Below are positions 61,019-64,000 of a stretch of 64,000 bases of DNA, piece after piece. The position numbers and the translations under genes are program-made. Numbering within the stretch: the stretch's first letter is position 1; every line of letters begins with the position of its first letter. The notes under the pieces were generated by a model. It saw nothing but the letters and a program-made list of their open reading frames with translations, ran no database searches and was not told the origin of the DNA. The DNA comes from Lentinula raphanica (lineage: Eukaryota; Basidiomycota; Agaricomycetes; Agaricales; Omphalotaceae), in NCBI GenBank assembly GCA_027919835.1, contig JANVFP010000002.1:2046001-2110000 (forward strand), in the 5' to 3' direction.

Positions 61019-62519
61019 ATATAGGGAAAGATTTGGGTGTCTCTGCTTACATACTAAGCAGTGGTTTCAACTTCGCAAATGCTTTGTTGGACGTAGTCCT
61101 GTACGAATCTGAACGGGATGAGCTTTTTGGTCAGACCGACAACGGCCACGAAACAACGCCTTCACCACTAACAAGCTTACCTCCTTCTCCTCTGCCTTCA
61201 CGGTCAGTATCCCCGCTGCTGCAAGACCCAAACCCTACCGCAGCTCCGCCGAAATCTCAGAGCCGTAAACGACATTCCAAAAATCAAAGCAAAAGAAACA
61301 AGAAGAAGCGACGGCTCGAAGAACCAAAGAATGCAGCTTCCATTTTGCCTCGTTCTGCAGCGACCACGAGACACGTCACAGCTGCAGTGCCTATTCCTTC
61401 GCAGTTCACTACCTTGACCGACGCCAAAGTTGCTTCGACCGGATATGTTGGGTTACGCACTGTGGAACCCGATACAGATGGCCAGGAGTTCTCTCTTTCG
61501 GACCTCGTCGGTTCTCAATCGAAGTTTGATTTCAATTTAATTGAGTGGAATGCAAAGTAAGCGCGCGCCACACAGTCGAGTGTTCTTGTACTAATGCATT
61601 GCTTTTCAGACAGACCATGCCCATCATCGACAATGATGGTCGTCTGACCACCATCCTTGTTGCACCACCTCAAATGGTTGAGTGGAAAACGTGCACCCAT
61701 GCCGCTACCGAAGCTCTGAAGAAGGAATGCAGCCGGTGTGGGTTTATGGCAGAACAGAAAGATCATCGCCGAGGCAAGTTCCCAGCACTATCATCTGGTA
61801 TTCTCTACGGCAATGGCATGACGGTACGTTCATATTCAAATCTTGAACACGGACTCATCTTCTCCATTATGATTCAGGAACCTGCCAACATATCACACAA
61901 CGTGAAGAATACCGCTGCACTGAAGCGCTTGACAAGCCATTGGGCGTTCGAGCGAATGTCAGGTTTTGTCACGGGGGTAATGAAAGTATGGGCTCCACGT
62001 CTCTACAACTACTACGAAACACACCTCGACGCCGTATTGGACTCTGACTCGCACCTCCATCGGCCTTTCGAGAACAGCGTTTTCGCCGCTGCCGCATTCA
62101 ATTTCGGTCCCAAAACTGTCTGTTTTCCTCATGTTGATTTCGGTAATCTTCCATTCGGATGGTGCCCAATATGGTCTTTGGGAAAGTACAACTACAAGAA
62201 GGGTGGCCATCTCGTGCTGTGGGACTTGAAGCTCGTCGTCGAGTTTCCTCCAGGTTCACTGATAATCATTCCTTCAGGAGTACTTCGACATTCTAACACT
62301 TCCATCGCGTACCGTGAGACTCGGTATTCTTTTACACAATACACACCTGGAGGGCTCTTCCGCTGGGTTCAAGATTTTGGATTTCAGACATTCGAGAACT
62401 ACGTTAAGTACCGTGACCCAGCAGCTGCTAAGCGAGACGATGAGGAGAAACGGCGCCGCTGGCAAACGGGGTTAAGCTTATTCTCGACGTCGTCAGAACT
62501 TGGATGGGACATTAGCTAG
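61019..62519 (+). CDS. TET/JBP-like 2-oxoglutarate/Fe(II) dioxygenase
   Basis: The coding frame opens after a likely acceptor at 61018 and ends at TAG 62519; introns of 54-57 nt at about 61557 and 61824. The 5' start is not settled: there is no ATG in the frame of the first exon, so at least one upstream exon is missing from this model. After a disordered, basic region (RKRHSKNQSKRNKKKRR) comes a double-stranded beta-helix oxygenase. The iron triad is visible as HxD in CFPHVDFGN (62130-62138) and a late His in VLRHSN (62289-62291); the Arg of ETRYSF (62322-62324) should bind 2-oxoglutarate. FGWCPIWSLGKYNYKKGGHLVLWD and YSFTQYTPGGLFRWV are typical of the basidiomycete TET/JBP group, which oxidises 5-methylcytosine or thymine in DNA. 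Substrate here is unproven. The family is often found near transposons in mushrooms. Confidence 0.75.
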
Positions 62520-62939
62520 ACCACAATATACAATGCTTTTACACACACATGAATCTGTCATTGAACATGAGATGAACCCTTGAACTATGCTTGCACGATG
62601 ATATTTGAAAGTATGAGTTGAATCTATATGAAATCTCAACCAGAAATCTGCCCATTTTATCATATATCAATACTATGTCCTCCCCCCCCTCAGTGAAAGA
62701 GTGTCTTGAGTGCTCATATATAAGTCTACAGCTTATTCAACATTTCTCCTACATCCACTACCCTAGTACCATTGAAAACAACGAGTTTTTTGCAAGATTT
62801 CTTGGTGTAGGCGCCCATAAGCGCTCGCAGGAATTTCGCCACGCACAGAAGGAATTTTGCCACGCACAGAGGCGCTACTCAGGCGGCAATGCTGAGTGCT
62901 GATTACCAAATACTCCATTTCACATAACTCCTACCATTG
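62520..62939. other. Spacer after the dioxygenase gene
   Basis: About 420 bp. It contains the tandem repeat at 62829-62870 and one frame (62618-62902) without motifs. The right part should include the promoter of the next gene. Confidence 0.5.
62829..62870 (+). repeat. Two tandem 21-bp units
   Basis: AGGAATTTCGCCACGCACAGA is followed directly by a copy with one base changed (TTTTGCC for TTTCGCC). The pair is bordered by GCGCTCGC on the left and GGCGCTAC on the right. Confidence 0.85.
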
Positions 62940-63981
62940 ATGCCCAAACAACTCCATGGACCACCGCCTGACAGCCAACTAGAACTTCACGGAGAAGAGG
63001 AGAAGGAGTTCCTGAAGTCGCTGGGCTATGACAATGATTTAATGGACTTTCTGATTGCCACTCGCGCAGATGCAAGACGGTATCATACCCGGAAGGACCG
63101 TCAACGAGAATACTATCAGAGGCAGCTATCTTTCTCTTTTCACTCCATCTTCTCTCATGCTCTGTGCATATAGGAACCGCAAAAAAAAACTCATGTACCA
63201 GAGAGAGCGCCGAAGAAAACAACGTGAAACCGAAACTGTGGCACAGAAGGAGGCGCTTAGAGCTGCTCGTCGTTACTCACAGGCTGCATATCGAGAACTC
63301 AACCGAGACTATCTTCGAGTGAAGGAAGCTGAGCGGCGCGCATGTCTTAAATCATGGTGTGTCCTCTCACTTCTTCACAAGCAGTTGATTCTGACTCTTG
63401 CTTCAGCAACGGAAAAATGTCTACTCAATGATCCTGATAGCTATCACTTGTTCGTTTCGTTTGATAATATATCCCATCAGTTCGATTCTTTCGCCGACGG
63501 TTTGGACCCTTCCCCGACGGTCCAAAGCCTGCATAAAGCAGGCTTGTGAGAAATCAAAGTCCCCCTCCTTCGACTCTCTTCGTTCCATGTCTTCTGCAAT
63601 AATTTGGCCTTCTACACCCCTGCCGCCTTTCCAGCGTCCTGCTCACTGGCCATCACACATTGATCACCAAAACATCTATCTAACTGGCGAAGCAGAAAGG
63701 AGAGCCATTCTGCAGACAATCGAAATCGACGAAGGTGTTTCGAGCGAGGCTGTGGAGGCTTATGTGGACGGTTTCGTAGCAGAAAGAGATGAATATCGTC
63801 GCCGAATGGCTGAGATCCGACCAACCATTGAAACCAAAATTCGGTGAGTGAGTGTTCACACAACGCAAACTAAGTCATCCTTATGTTCTGCTTCCTCAGG
63901 AATGAAATTTTCATGCATGTACAACGAGCGTCTTGGGCTAACGGCTGGCCAATCACAGAGGCAACTTTGAGCAAAATCTGA
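62940..63981 (+). CDS. Unknown basic coiled-coil protein, possibly incomplete
   Basis: From ATG 62940 (MPKQLHGPPPDSQLELHGEE) to a TGA at 63979-63981, in about four exons. I do not recognise the family. An acidic N-terminus is followed by a strongly basic helix RNRKKKLMYQRERRRKQRET that continues as an Ala/Arg/Glu-rich coiled coil (EALRAARRYSQAAYRELN). A third part (ERRAILQTIEIDEGVSSEAVEAYV ... EYRRRMAEIR) and an exon ending TLSKI follow. The first junction is taken as GTATCA (about 63078) to ATAG (about 63174), keeping frame R-N-R. The segment 63405-63560 may be coding or contain another intron. The stop lies 19 bp from the window end, so a further exon is possible. Confidence 0.55.
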
Positions 63982-64000
63982 CTTGTAGCGTACGAGCAAG

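Noticed and set aside
63055..63173. GC donor (GCAGCT) for the first intron of the last gene
   Set aside because: A GT donor at about 63078 gives the same frame with canonical borders, so a sixth GC-AG intron is not claimed.

Overview
The window is nuclear DNA of a filamentous basidiomycete, most likely an Agaricomycete. Genes are cut by many 45-100 nt introns, several families are typical of mushroom-forming fungi (a DUF6533 membrane protein, a divergent long-insert G-alpha, a TET/JBP-like dioxygenase, a PIF/Harbinger element), and there are no operons. Gene models were spliced by eye. For five genes (CoA-transferase, SDR, zinc dehydrogenase, G-alpha, NIPA) the exon lengths sum to an intact multiple of three. 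Other models are less exact at single junctions, as noted in each entry.

Layout. 2.1-4.1 kb: family III CoA-transferase (+). 6.9-10.4 kb: a divergent pair, an SDR (-) and a zinc-dependent polyol/sorbitol-type dehydrogenase (+), sharing one promoter region; probably sugar or polyol catabolism. 11.9-14.4 kb: divergent G-protein alpha subunit (-) with 14 exons, including 4-nt and 9-nt micro-exons. 15.7-17.4 kb: NIPA-type magnesium transporter (-). 17.5-18.3 kb: a 734-bp foldback element just upstream of it. 18.4-20.7 kb: MFS transporter (-). 22.9-25.4 kb: calcineurin A (-). 26.9-28.7 kb: DUF6533 membrane protein (+). 28.9-33.9 kb: two tandem monocarboxylate-type MFS paralogues (-). 33.9-37.1 kb: no gene seen. 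37.1-37.8 kb: intronless secreted PL7 (alginate lyase-like) enzyme (-). 39.0-42.0 kb: divergent pair of an unknown membrane protein (-) and an UNC-50/Gmh1 homologue (+). 42.2-46.4 kb: WW-domain, Arg/Ser-rich protein (+). 46.8-48.9 kb: small membrane protein and BTB-type protein (-). 49.9-53.4 kb: zinc-finger SF1 helicase of the MOV10/SDE3 type (+).

The right end is accessory DNA. A 3.2-kb PIF/Harbinger element (53,658-56,883, TAA target duplication) carries a DDE transposase and a convergent Myb/SANT-like protein. A 350-bp hAT-like MITE sits inside its left terminal repeat and is framed by a perfect 8-bp duplication. Then come a 281-bp inverted-repeat element and a block of poorly known genes around a TET/JBP-like 2-oxoglutarate dioxygenase (61.0-62.5 kb), which may act on modified bases.

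Two things stand out across the window: five GC-AG introns in five different genes, and the nested transposon with its dated insertion order. No rRNA, tRNA or CRISPR array was recognised.
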